Source: Neorhizobium galegae bv. officinalis (GTDB lineage: Bacteria; Pseudomonadota; Alphaproteobacteria; Rhizobiales; Rhizobiaceae). Taken from it: 64,000 nt of DNA. The stretch covers positions 372,001-436,000 of the forward strand of contig CCRI01000004.1 in assembly GCA_000985875.1 (NCBI GenBank). The letters run 5' to 3'. The notes under the pieces are model-generated. The model searched no databases and was not told the DNA's origin. It worked only from the letters and a program-made list of their open reading frames with translations. Position 1 is the stretch's first letter. The number at the start of each line of letters is the position of its first letter. Of this stretch, positions 1 to 9,229 are shown one piece after another. The position numbers and the translations under genes are program-made.

Positions 1-346
1 GGATGCCGCGGCAGATGGCGAGCAGCGGAATGCCGCGATCGATTGCCCGGCGGATGAGGGGCAGGGAAGTCGCATCGCGGGCCGGGTCGAAAGGGCCGTC
101 GCCGTCGCTCGCTTGCTTGCCATAGAGCGAGGGGTGGACATTGGTCGCCGAACCGGAAACCAGCACGCCATCGACCCGGTCGAGGATTGTGTCGGTCTCG
201 TTGCCTTCTTCGAAAGCCGGAATGATGAAGGTCATCACATCCGCCACTTTCAATGCCGCCTGGACATACTGGTTCGGCGAGGCATGCCAGATCGCTCCAT
301 CCAGTTGGCGGATATCGGCAGGCAGGGCGACGATCGGTTTCGGCAT
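1..346 (-). CDS. Gamma-glutamyl-gamma-aminobutyrate hydrolase family protein (peptidase C26), 3' end outside window
   Basis: Only the first 115 codons are present; the gene runs off the left edge. It starts at an ATG preceded by GGAGAG. The protein opens MPKPIVALPADIR, has the VDGVLVSGSATNVHPSLYG segment near residues 58-75, and ends at LLAICRGI, the nucleophile elbow of class I glutamine amidotransferases with Cys112 as the likely catalytic residue. This pattern is typical of PuuD-like peptidase C26 enzymes, which hydrolyse gamma-glutamyl amides such as gamma-glutamyl-GABA in polyamine catabolism. The His/Glu part of the triad lies outside the window, so activity cannot be judged. It is divergent from the TRAP binding-protein gene. 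Family is secure; the exact substrate is not. Confidence 0.85.
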   Translation of the reverse strand, partial: MPKPIVALPADIRQLDGAIWHASPNQYVQAALKVADVMTFIIPAFEEGNETDTILDRVDGVLVSGSATNVHPSLYGKQASDGDGPFDPARDATSLPLIRRAIDRGIPLLAICRGI

Positions 347-1758
<1,412 letters not shown>

Positions 1759-1786
1759 TCCCAGATCAGGCAAGTGTCATTTGAGG

Positions 1787-1815
1787 AACCCCGGATCGAA
1801 AGGTCCGGGGTTTTT
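1787..1815 (+). terminator. Rho-independent terminator after dctP
   Basis: A stem of CCCCGGATC with GGTCCGGGG closes on a GAAA tetraloop (1798-1801) and is followed by five T (1811-1815). It lies 30 bases after the dctP stop. Confidence 0.9.
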
Positions 1816-1841
1816 GTCTGGGTTGACGCCGCGGGGGCGGT

Positions 1842-2777
1842 TCAAGCCGGGGAGGCGGAGGCTGAAGCGCGGTTCATGAAGCGGCTGAGTACTTCCCGGG
1901 AAGGGAATGCCAGCATGTTTGCGTAGGTCCGCGGCTCGGGGCGGTCGAACCGTTTGAGAACCGGTCCACCGCCATGGCGGAAATTCCATATCAGCTTTTC
2001 CAGCTTGGAAGCCGATGCTGGCGCATATTCCAGGTCGTAGAATTGATAGTCCGGCAGGCAGGCGGTGAGCTCGCCGAAGTCCTCTGGCCCTGCGAGATGG
2101 CCATGAAATTCGAGGGACACGATAGGCCGGTTGACGGCGATGGTGGCGCGCAGTCCTTTCAGAACGCGCAGTTCGAACCCCTCCACATCGATCTTGATGA
2201 AATCGACCCTGGTTATTCCGAGCTGCCGGACGAGTTTGTCGGCTTCGAAAACCGGCAGGCGCAGGATGCGGCTATGCCCCGATGGCCGATCGTCCTCCGC
2301 GAAGCCACGGGCGCCCGGGTTCCCCTCGATATTTTCGCGGTACATCAGCGTGTCGTCGCGGTCGCCAAGAGCGGCCTGATGCAGTCGGATGTTGTCGAGC
2401 CGGTTCGAGCGAATGTTATCGGTCAGCCGCCTGAAGACTTCCGGTTTCGGTTCGAAGCAATGGATCTCGGCGAAGTCTCGATTGAGGTGAATGGCGTGGT
2501 TGCCGATATTGGCGCCGACATCGAGCGCGATGGCGCCAGGCTCGAAACGGCCCCGCAGGAATTCCAGGAATCGTCCTTCAAACCAGCCTTCGACGAAAAT
2601 AGCCTCGTCGATGCTTTGCGCGGGATCCAGCTTGAAGATGTATCCCCGGTTGGTGCAGTGAATGAAGACTTCGCTCTCTTTTGCGAACCGCCTGCGCCGC
2701 AACGGCTCGACGATGGTCCGGCCGATCGACCTTCGCACAACGTACATCGCATTCGGCAGGACGTGGCTTATCTGCAT
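1842..2777 (-). CDS. FkbM family methyltransferase
   Basis: A 311-residue SAM-dependent methyltransferase. The glycine-rich SAM-binding motif LDVGANIGNH is at residues 85-94, followed by CFEPKPEVF (acidic ribose-binding position) and the FkbM hallmark IKIDVEGFE. Members O-methylate hydroxyl groups on polyketides, glycans or other secreted molecules; the acceptor here cannot be read from sequence. It has no signal peptide or clear membrane helix. It sits alone on the minus strand between the TRAP binding protein and the TRAP permeases, an odd interruption of a normally compact transporter locus. The start has a GGAT seven bases upstream, so the initiation site is plausible rather than certain. 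Confidence 0.85.
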   Translation of the reverse strand: MQISHVLPNAMYVVRRSIGRTIVEPLRRRRFAKESEVFIHCTNRGYIFKLDPAQSIDEAIFVEGWFEGRFLEFLRGRFEPGAIALDVGANIGNHAIHLNRDFAEIHCFEPKPEVFRRLTDNIRSNRLDNIRLHQAALGDRDDTLMYRENIEGNPGARGFAEDDRPSGHSRILRLPVFEADKLVRQLGITRVDFIKIDVEGFELRVLKGLRATIAVNRPIVSLEFHGHLAGPEDFGELTACLPDYQFYDLEYAPASASKLEKLIWNFRHGGGPVLKRFDRPEPRTYANMLAFPSREVLSRFMNRASASASPA

Positions 2778-3021
2778 GTCGAGATCCGAGCGCTTCAGCC
2801 AAACTGGTTTGGGACGGCCGACGTCAGCGTCCCGTCTGCCAAACTTTATACGCTCGAAGGGCCGGTTAGGATGGCTACCTAAGTGTTAGCTGCGCCGGGA
2901 TCCGGCGCCGGGCCTCGATCCGAATACGACTATTGCGGTAGAGGAAAGGCCAAAAGGCGGGTTTGACGTGCGGCCCCGGATTGGACGGGCTTCGCCGGCC
3001 TCCATTGCCAGGCAGGAACGG

Positions 3022-3057
3022 CGCGGGAGGACAGAGCGTCAACTCTGTCCTCCCGCG
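3022..3057 (-). terminator. Perfect 15-bp hairpin downstream of dctM (terminator or mRNA 3' stabiliser)
   Basis: The two arms (3022-3036 and 3043-3057) are exact inverted complements, around a six-base loop. The hairpin begins 37 bases after the dctM stop, inside the 316-base gap before the FkbM gene. No T-run follows on the minus strand, so it may protect mRNA ends or act with Rho rather than as a classical intrinsic terminator. I see no gene in the rest of the gap (2778-3093). Confidence 0.6.
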
Positions 3058-3093
3058 GATATCTCCCTCTCAAGGCTGGACGGAAGGCCGCCC

Positions 3094-4596
3094 TTACGGG
3101 TTGATCTTCGGCGGCTCGCCGAAGTTCGGCATGCCGGGCAGGCCCTGCTGTCCCGGCTGGGCCGGGGCGCCGTCCATCGGCGGCAGGCCGAAATTCGGCA
3201 TCTGGTTGCCGCCGCCGTTGCCGAAGCCGGGGATCTCGATCTTGATCGTGTTGAGGTCGACGTCCGGTGCCTTGTCCAGCCAGTAGGTGACGGATTCGGG
3301 CCAAAAGATCACGATGGCGACGAGGACCAGCTGCATGCAGAGCCAAGGAATGGCGCCGAGATAAATATCCTTCGTCTTCACCGATTTCGGCGCGATAGAG
3401 CGCAGGTAAAACAGCGCAAAGCCGAAGGGCGGGTGCATGAAGCTGGTCTGCATGTTGATGCAGAGCAGCACGCCGAACCAGATCAGGTCGATGCCGAGAG
3501 CGCTTGCGACCGGCGCCAGCATCGGGATGACGATGAAGGCGATCTCGAAGAAGTCGAGGAAGAAGGCGAGGAAGAAGATGAAGATGTTGACGAAGATCAG
3601 GAAGCCGAGGGCGCCGCCGGGAACGTGCGACAGAAGATGCTCGATCCACAGGCCTCCGTCCATGCCCTGGAAGACCAGGCTGAAGCAGGTCGCGCCGACC
3701 AGGATGAAGACGACCATGGAGGTGATCGTCATCGTCGAATGCATGCCCTGACGCAGCAGATCCCAGGTGAGGCGGCGATGCATGGCGGCGATCACCATGG
3801 CGCCGACGACACCGAGGGCGCCTGCTTCCGTCGGGGTCGCGAGGCCCATGAAAATGGTGCCGAGCACGAGGAAGATCAGCACGATCGACGGGACCATGCC
3901 CCAGAGGACCTTCATGACCAGGGCCATGTTCATCTCGCCCCGCGCTTCCAGCGGCAGCGGCGGAACGTCCTTCGGCCGGAAGATCGACAGGCCGAGGATG
4001 AACAGCATGAAGATCGTCACCTGCAGGATCGAAGGCCCGATCGCGCCGAGATACATGTCGCCGACGGAACGGCCGAGCTGGTCGGCCAGCACGATCAGCA
4101 CGAGCGAGGGCGGGATGACCTGGGTGATCGTGCCCGAGGCGGCAATGACGCCGGTCGCAAGCCGCGGGTTGTAGCCGTATTTCAGCATGATCGGCAGCGA
4201 GATCACGCCCATGGTGATGACTGACGCCGCCACCGTGCCGGTGATCGCGCCGAGGATGGCGCCAACGACGATCACCGCATAGGCGAGGCCGCCGGGGACG
4301 GCGCCGAACAGCTTGCCGGTTCCTTCGAGCAGGTCCTCGGCCAGGCCGCAGCGCTCGAGGATCGCTCCCATGAAGGTGAAGAAGGGAATGGCGAGCAGCA
4401 GGTCGTTGGAGACGATGCCGAAGATGCGGAACGGCAGCGCCTGCATGAAGGCGAATTCGAAATGGCCGGTGGCGATGCCGAGAAGACCGAAGAAGAGGCC
4501 GACGGCCGAGAGCGAGAAGGCGACCGGGAAGCCGTAAAGCATGAAGATGATCATGCCGAGGAACATTGCCGGTGGCATTATACCGTATTGGAACAT
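3094..4596 (-). CDS. dctM: TRAP transporter large permease subunit (DctM family)
   Basis: The 500-residue protein has about 12 hydrophobic segments and is the ion-coupled translocation subunit of a TRAP importer in the inner membrane. The start MFQYGIMPPAMFLGMI has GGGGGA nine bases upstream and follows dctQ by 25 bases, so the pair is one transcription unit. The conserved core (GYNPRLATGVIAASGTITQVIPPS) is intact. The last 50 or so residues form a Gly/Pro/Asn-rich, non-hydrophobic tail (PGFGNGGGNQMPNFGLPP and a second PGMPNFGEPP copy) beyond the usual end of the family; its role is unknown. The partner binding protein is probably dctP at 652-1758. Confidence 0.93.
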   Translation of the reverse strand: MFQYGIMPPAMFLGMIIFMLYGFPVAFSLSAVGLFFGLLGIATGHFEFAFMQALPFRIFGIVSNDLLLAIPFFTFMGAILERCGLAEDLLEGTGKLFGAVPGGLAYAVIVVGAILGAITGTVAASVITMGVISLPIMLKYGYNPRLATGVIAASGTITQVIPPSLVLIVLADQLGRSVGDMYLGAIGPSILQVTIFMLFILGLSIFRPKDVPPLPLEARGEMNMALVMKVLWGMVPSIVLIFLVLGTIFMGLATPTEAGALGVVGAMVIAAMHRRLTWDLLRQGMHSTMTITSMVVFILVGATCFSLVFQGMDGGLWIEHLLSHVPGGALGFLIFVNIFIFFLAFFLDFFEIAFIVIPMLAPVASALGIDLIWFGVLLCINMQTSFMHPPFGFALFYLRSIAPKSVKTKDIYLGAIPWLCMQLVLVAIVIFWPESVTYWLDKAPDVDLNTIKIEIPGFGNGGGNQMPNFGLPPMDGAPAQPGQQGLPGMPNFGEPPKINP

Positions 4597-4621
4597 GAGC
4601 GGTTATCCCCCGAAAATGGTG

Positions 4622-5161
4622 TTATTGCAGCGGCTTTTCGTAGGTCGTATCGACCTGGAGGACGCCCAAAAGACCGGCGATGCGCTTCACCAGTTCGGAA
4701 AACCCCTGCAGCGCAAGGAGGCCGAAACCCGCAACGATGATGAGTTTCACCGGCCAGCGGATAAGGCCGCCTGCGTTCGAGGACACTTCGCCCTGCGCGT
4801 AGGAGAGCGCGAAGAAAGGCCAGGCAAGCCATGCGAGATAGATGCAGGCCGGAATGAGGAAGACGATCAGGCCGATCGTATCGATCCACAGGCGGGCGCG
4901 ATCGGAAACGGCGCCGTAGATAAGGTCGACGCGCACATGCTCATTCAGCCTCAGAGTGTGGGACGCGCCCAAAAGCACGATGAAGCCGAAAAGATACCAC
5001 TGGATTTCAAGCCAGCCGTTGGAGCTGTAGTTGAAGAGGTAGCGGATGAGCGCATTGCCGGCGCTGATGAGCGTGCAGGCGAGAACGAGATAGCCGGAAA
5101 ATTTGCCAATAATTTCGCTGAGGCGGTCGATGAGACCGCTGATCTTCAACAATGCAGCCAT
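4622..5161 (-). CDS. dctQ: TRAP transporter small permease subunit (DctQ family)
   Basis: A 179-residue membrane protein with four hydrophobic segments, as expected for DctQ. The SSNGWLEIQWYLFGFIVLLGA and LRLNEHVRVDLIYG stretches are characteristic of the mannitol/chloroaromatic-type TRAP branch (COG4665), matching the branch of the neighbouring dctP and dctM. The start has GGGGA just upstream. It is the first gene of dctQM and is divergent from the GGDEF/EAL gene across a 307-base spacer. Confidence 0.92.
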   Translation of the reverse strand: MAALLKISGLIDRLSEIIGKFSGYLVLACTLISAGNALIRYLFNYSSNGWLEIQWYLFGFIVLLGASHTLRLNEHVRVDLIYGAVSDRARLWIDTIGLIVFLIPACIYLAWLAWPFFALSYAQGEVSSNAGGLIRWPVKLIIVAGFGLLALQGFSELVKRIAGLLGVLQVDTTYEKPLQ

Positions 5162-5468
5162 GGTTTCCCCAATTCAACGGGTCTCTCTTAATCCCGCCCG
5201 CCCTGGCATGGCGATGTAAACCAAGGTCTAATAAAATGAAAGTCCTAAAAGCCTGGGTTTTCGTCTACAAAAAGCAGGTGTCGAAGGGAGTTGCGCAAGC
5301 CGTGAAGGGGTTGCGTCGCTGCCGCAGGTTGCGTGATCGAAATTTTAGCTATCCTGTTGTCAATTTATTGAGCAAACTCTCAAGAACCCCTCAATGAAAG
5401 GGGGGGCTGAGGTCCGCGGACAAGCAATTTTTAAAGGGTTTCCCGCAGAGTCGGCCGGAAGACAAGGG
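5162..5468. other. Divergent spacer with three GTTGCG direct repeats
   Basis: The 307-base region between dctQ and the GGDEF/EAL gene holds no convincing gene. It has three copies of GTTGCG at 5290-5295, 5310-5315 and 5328-5333, spaced 20 and 18 bases, roughly on one helix face. These could be regulator half-sites for either gene. No clear sigma-70 promoter with normal spacing was found. Confidence 0.35.
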
Positions 5469-7799
5469 ATGAACCCGATGAAAGAGACAGAAGCGAAGAC
5501 GCTGTCGACGGATGTGTATCTGTCGTTCGTCACGTCGCTATTTGGAAATCGCGGCACATTGTGGACCGGCGTGGTTGTTCACGTCCTGTGGTGCCTGCTC
5601 GTTTTCCATTACAGCGGTGCGCAATTCTATCTCCTGTTTGCCTGCGGCTTCGCGGCGGTCTTCGCCTATCGCATGTACTGGTTCCAGCGGTTCGACAAGG
5701 TGGACAAGGGCTCGCTCACCTATGACGGCATTGCCGCCTGGGAGCAGCAATATGTGATCGGCGCGTTCCTCGCGGCGTTTCTGCTCGGCATCGCCAGCGG
5801 CTATGCCCTGCTGGTGCTGGAAAACCCGTTCGTCGGCTTCACCTGCATCGCCATGACGCTCGGCTCGATGATGTCGATCGTCGGCCGAAACTATGGCTCG
5901 CGCATCGCCGTCGATCTGCAGACGCTCGGCTGCTGCGGTCCGATCCTGATTGCCTGCCTGTTCACCGAGGATCTGCATCTGGCGCTGATGTCGCTGCTGC
6001 TCATCCCCTTCGGCCTGACGACCAGGTCGATGGCCAACGGCGTGCGCGAATTCCTTTATGAGAACGTCATTGCGTCGCGGAAGATGGCGATCATCGCCGG
6101 CCGCTTCGATATCGCATTGAAGACGATTTCCCATGGCCTGGTGATGCTTGACGGCGAAGGCAAGATCCAGGTGATCAACCGCCGCGCCCGCGATCTGCTC
6201 GGCCTCGACAAGAAAATCGATCTCAAGGACCGCGATTTCGCCGCCGTGCTCTGCGAGGACGCGGAGAATGCGCCCGAAAGCATCCTGCGGCAGCTTTCCA
6301 AACTGGCCGACGGTTCGCTCGAACGCGCGCTTTTCAAGTTCAAGGACGACCGCCATCTCGAATTCTCGGTCAGCCCGCGCACCGACGGCGGTGTCGTGCT
6401 GATCTTCGAAGACGTCACCGCACGTCTCGCTGCCGAGGAAAAGGTGCTGCACATGGTGCGGTTCGACGCCTTGACCGGCCTGCCGAACCGCGGCCACTTT
6501 GCGGATCTCGCGACCAAGAAGCTGAAGCGGCGGGGCGAAGCGCTCGCGGCGCTCGCCATGTTCGACGTGGACGGGTTCAAGCATGTCAACGACCTGCGCG
6601 GCCATGTGGTCGGCGACCGATTGCTTGCGGCTATCGCAACGAGGCTGTCGGCTCTGAAGAGCGACGGCCTGCTGGCGGGTCGCCTGGTCGGCGACGAGTT
6701 CGTCGTGTTGCTGACGGGCGGCGACGACAGTTGCGAACTGGAGCGTCAGATCCGCCGCATTCACGCCGAGATCCAGGGCGACTATTACGTCGACGGACTT
6801 CGCCTTCCCGTTTCGATGAACAGCGGCTGCGTCATCCTGCCGTCGCAGGACTTCGAAATGGAAAACTGGCAGATCAAGGCTGACCTTGCGCTCAACCATG
6901 CGAAATCCACCGGCAACGGCACGCTGACGGTGTTCCTTTCGGAAATGGACGCCCAGTATATCGACGAGCAGAAGCTCCGCGTCGATCTTCGCCAGGCGAT
7001 CGAGAACCATGGCCTGCATGTCGTCTATCAGCCGATGTATCGCCCCGACGGCTCCGGCATCGAATGCAGCGAGGCGCTGGTGCGCTGGCGCCATCTGGAG
7101 CGCGGCATGGTCGGACCCAACGTCTTCATTCCCATGGCCGAGGACATGGGGCTTGTCTCGCATATCACCCATCTGGTGCTCGATCAGGCCTGCCGCGACT
7201 GCGCGACCTGGCCGGAGCCGATGGCCGTTTCCGTCAACCTGTCGATCCAGGACCTGCGCAACGACGATATCGTCACTTACGTGGCGGACGTGCTGAAGCG
7301 TTATTCGCTCGATCCTTCGCGGCTGCATCTCGAAGTCACTGAAAGCTGCTTCATGGACGAGCCGGTGGCGGTCAGCGCCATTCTCAACCAGTTCCGCGTG
7401 ACGGGCGTGACGATCGCCATCGACGATTTCGGCACCGGCTTCTCGAGCCTCAGCTATCTCGACTCCCTGCCGCTCGACGTCGTCAAGATCGACCGGGCGT
7501 TCATCCGCAATATCGCCGAGGACCAGCGCAAGCTGAAGCTCCTGCGCGGCATCGTGCACCTGTCGCGCGAACTCGGCCTCAAGATCGTCGTCGAGGGCGT
7601 GGAGACCAAGGAACAGCTTGCGCTGATCAACCGCCACCGGTTCTCCGATCTGGTCCAGGGTTACGTCTTCTCGGTGCCGGTCGCTTCGGAAAAGATCATC
7701 GAACTGGCGGCGGAGGCTGCTCCCGCCTCCAAGCTTCCGTCCATCCGCCGTGGTGCCAAAAATGCACAGGCCTCGCCTCTGCGGGCCGCGGCGCGCTGA
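5469..7799 (+). CDS. Membrane-bound GGDEF/EAL protein (c-di-GMP turnover)
   Basis: A 776-residue c-di-GMP signalling protein. Residues about 30-190 hold several membrane helices, about 210-320 a PAS-like sensor (FDIALKTISHGLVMLDGEGKIQVINRRARDLLG), then a GGDEF domain starting at LTGLPNR near 335 and an EAL domain to the C terminus. The diguanylate cyclase signature reads VGDEF near residue 408, so its first Gly is replaced. The EAL domain looks complete: SEALVRW near 534, EVTES, IDDFGTGFSS near 651, VVKIDRAF and EGVE carry the metal and catalytic residues. The best inference is a c-di-GMP phosphodiesterase with a regulatory or weak cyclase half. The start at 5469 has GGAAG upstream; earlier in-frame codons lack one. 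It is followed by the FeeM-like gene. Confidence 0.93.
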   Translation: MNPMKETEAKTLSTDVYLSFVTSLFGNRGTLWTGVVVHVLWCLLVFHYSGAQFYLLFACGFAAVFAYRMYWFQRFDKVDKGSLTYDGIAAWEQQYVIGAFLAAFLLGIASGYALLVLENPFVGFTCIAMTLGSMMSIVGRNYGSRIAVDLQTLGCCGPILIACLFTEDLHLALMSLLLIPFGLTTRSMANGVREFLYENVIASRKMAIIAGRFDIALKTISHGLVMLDGEGKIQVINRRARDLLGLDKKIDLKDRDFAAVLCEDAENAPESILRQLSKLADGSLERALFKFKDDRHLEFSVSPRTDGGVVLIFEDVTARLAAEEKVLHMVRFDALTGLPNRGHFADLATKKLKRRGEALAALAMFDVDGFKHVNDLRGHVVGDRLLAAIATRLSALKSDGLLAGRLVGDEFVVLLTGGDDSCELERQIRRIHAEIQGDYYVDGLRLPVSMNSGCVILPSQDFEMENWQIKADLALNHAKSTGNGTLTVFLSEMDAQYIDEQKLRVDLRQAIENHGLHVVYQPMYRPDGSGIECSEALVRWRHLERGMVGPNVFIPMAEDMGLVSHITHLVLDQACRDCATWPEPMAVSVNLSIQDLRNDDIVTYVADVLKRYSLDPSRLHLEVTESCFMDEPVAVSAILNQFRVTGVTIAIDDFGTGFSSLSYLDSLPLDVVKIDRAFIRNIAEDQRKLKLLRGIVHLSRELGLKIVVEGVETKEQLALINRHRFSDLVQGYVFSVPVASEKIIELAAEAAPASKLPSIRRGAKNAQASPLRAAAR

Positions 7800-7854
7800 A
7801 TTCCGCCTGAAATTGCAATAGTGTTAACGGACCTGGCACCTCACGGGATGCCGG

Positions 7855-7870
7855 TTAACCATTTGTTAAC
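7855..7870. promoter_or_regulatory. CtrA-type box upstream of the FeeM-like gene
   Basis: TTAA (7855-7858), seven bases, then TTAAC (7866-7870) matches the full alphaproteobacterial CtrA consensus TTAA-N7-TTAAC. It lies about 70 bases before the start codon in an AT-rich stretch, a normal position for activation or repression of the downstream gene. CtrA occupancy is inferred from the motif only. Confidence 0.6.
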
Positions 7871-7940
7871 CATAATATTTGGTATTTTATTCAATTCGTG
7901 TTCCGTTCATTGCAGGTTGTGGAACTTTTAGGGTTAATCC

Positions 7941-8726
7941 ATGGTTAAAGCTCATGGAACAAACCCGATGCCCTTAGGTCACACCTCTTCCGACGGAAAC
8001 TTCTCAGCCAAACTTCTTTCCACTCTCGACCACGTTGAATATCGGCGGATCGAGAGTAATGAGGATTTCGAGGATATCGCCAGGCTGCGATACAAGGCCT
8101 ACAAGACCCACAACGTGCTGCCGGTCGCGGCGACCAAGCTTATCGACGAGATCGACTTCGACAAAAATGCGCATGTCTTCGGCGTCTATTACGACGAGGA
8201 ACTGGTCAGCACGATCCGCCTCCACCACGTCACGCCGGAACACCGGGTGTGCCAGTCGATCAGCATTTTCCCCGAGGCAGTGAACGGTCTGCTGGATGCC
8301 GGAATGACGTTGATCGACTCGGCCCGTTTTGCGATCGCCCCGGAATACGCCAGCGAACTTTCGGCCATGCCCTATCTGACCGTGCGGCTGACGCCGGTCG
8401 CGGCGATCTATTTTGACGCGGACCGGGTGCTGCAGCCGATCCGTCCGGCGCATGCGGCATTTTACCGCCGCTTCTTCTATGCCCAGCCGCTCGTGCCGCC
8501 CAGACGGATCCCGCTCTACGATTTCGATCTGATGCTGCTCGCCTCGCAGACCCGCGAATTGCGCTCGAAGATGATGAAGCGCTTCCCGGCCTTCCAGTCG
8601 GAAGCCTATGAACGCCGCCTGCTGTTTGCGCGCTCCTCGAATTTCGACACTGCGCCGCTCACCATCCTGCCGACGGCCCGCATCGCCGGCCGGCCGAACT
8701 CCCCCGAAATGTCCTATCTGAGCTGA
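7941..8726 (+). CDS. FeeM/LuxI-like N-acyltransferase (GNAT fold)
   Basis: A 261-residue protein related to N-acyl amino acid synthase FeeM and, more distantly, to acyl-homoserine lactone synthases. Visible signatures are the substrate-recognition helix DIARLRYKAYKTHNV, the FDKNAHVFGVYYDEELVSTIRLHH strand-turn-strand (compare LuxI RxxxF...D.FD...RL), and DSARFAIAPEY. Such enzymes transfer an acyl chain from acyl-ACP or acyl-CoA to an amino group; product and acceptor are unknown here. AGGG lies seven bases before the start codon. It follows the GGDEF/EAL gene by 141 bases with its own CtrA box, so the two may be co-regulated rather than strictly one operon. No LuxR-type receptor is nearby. 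Confidence 0.72.
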   Translation: MVKAHGTNPMPLGHTSSDGNFSAKLLSTLDHVEYRRIESNEDFEDIARLRYKAYKTHNVLPVAATKLIDEIDFDKNAHVFGVYYDEELVSTIRLHHVTPEHRVCQSISIFPEAVNGLLDAGMTLIDSARFAIAPEYASELSAMPYLTVRLTPVAAIYFDADRVLQPIRPAHAAFYRRFFYAQPLVPPRRIPLYDFDLMLLASQTRELRSKMMKRFPAFQSEAYERRLLFARSSNFDTAPLTILPTARIAGRPNSPEMSYLS

Positions 8727-8917
8727 AGCGCCGAAGCTTGGGCGTACCGGAAGCCATTGTGGCGGCATTGCGCTTTCCCATGGCTTTGTGTAAGGCCTGA
8801 AGTGACCTCCATCGTGCCGAACGAGGCATGATTCCGGATGTCGACAAGGGTTTTCCCCGCGCGCGCCCACGCTTCGATCAAGCGGACCGCATGCGGCTGA
8901 TGAAGGAGACGGGACTG

Positions 8918-9142
8918 ATGGACAATCACCATAGCGGGCCGGTGGAAACGGGTGCTCCCATGGATTATGCGGAACATGACCGGACCTACAACGCCTTCCT
9001 CGCGGGTGCGAAATGGGGCACGATGGTCATCGTCATCCTGATGATCGCCATGGCTGCCGGTTTCTTCGGCGGCGCAGGCTTCATCGGCAGCCTTCTCGTG
9101 TTCATCATTCTCAATATCGCCGGCGTTTTCCTGCTGCGTTGA
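8918..9142 (+). CDS. aa3-type cytochrome c oxidase subunit IV-like small membrane protein
   Basis: A 74-residue protein with the form MDNHHSGPVETGAPMDYAEHDRTYNAFLAGAKWG followed by two hydrophobic helices, matching the small bacterial subunit IV family of cytochrome aa3 oxidase (PF07835). Subunit IV lies at the periphery of the oxidase and is not catalytic. The start at 8918 is chosen because GGAG sits nine bases upstream and the protein then begins at the conserved HHSGPVETG segment. It stands apart from cox core genes and precedes the transhydrogenase genes, separated from them by a strong hairpin. Confidence 0.82.
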   Translation: MDNHHSGPVETGAPMDYAEHDRTYNAFLAGAKWGTMVIVILMIAMAAGFFGGAGFIGSLLVFIILNIAGVFLLR

Positions 9143-9174
9143 TCCGGCTCGGCCAGCCCGGCCACCGGCTTTGA

Positions 9175-9200
9175 GGCAGGGCGAAATATTTCGCCCTGCC
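9175..9200 (+). terminator. Perfect 26-base palindrome between the subunit IV gene and pntAA
   Basis: GGCAGGGCGAAAT is followed immediately by its exact complement ATTTCGCCCTGCC. It begins 32 bases after the preceding stop and ends 29 bases before the pntAA start. There is little T-run, so it could be a terminator, an mRNA stabiliser or an operator for the pnt genes. Confidence 0.5.
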
Positions 9201-9229
9201 TTGCGATATCGACTGGGAGGAGACAGTCT

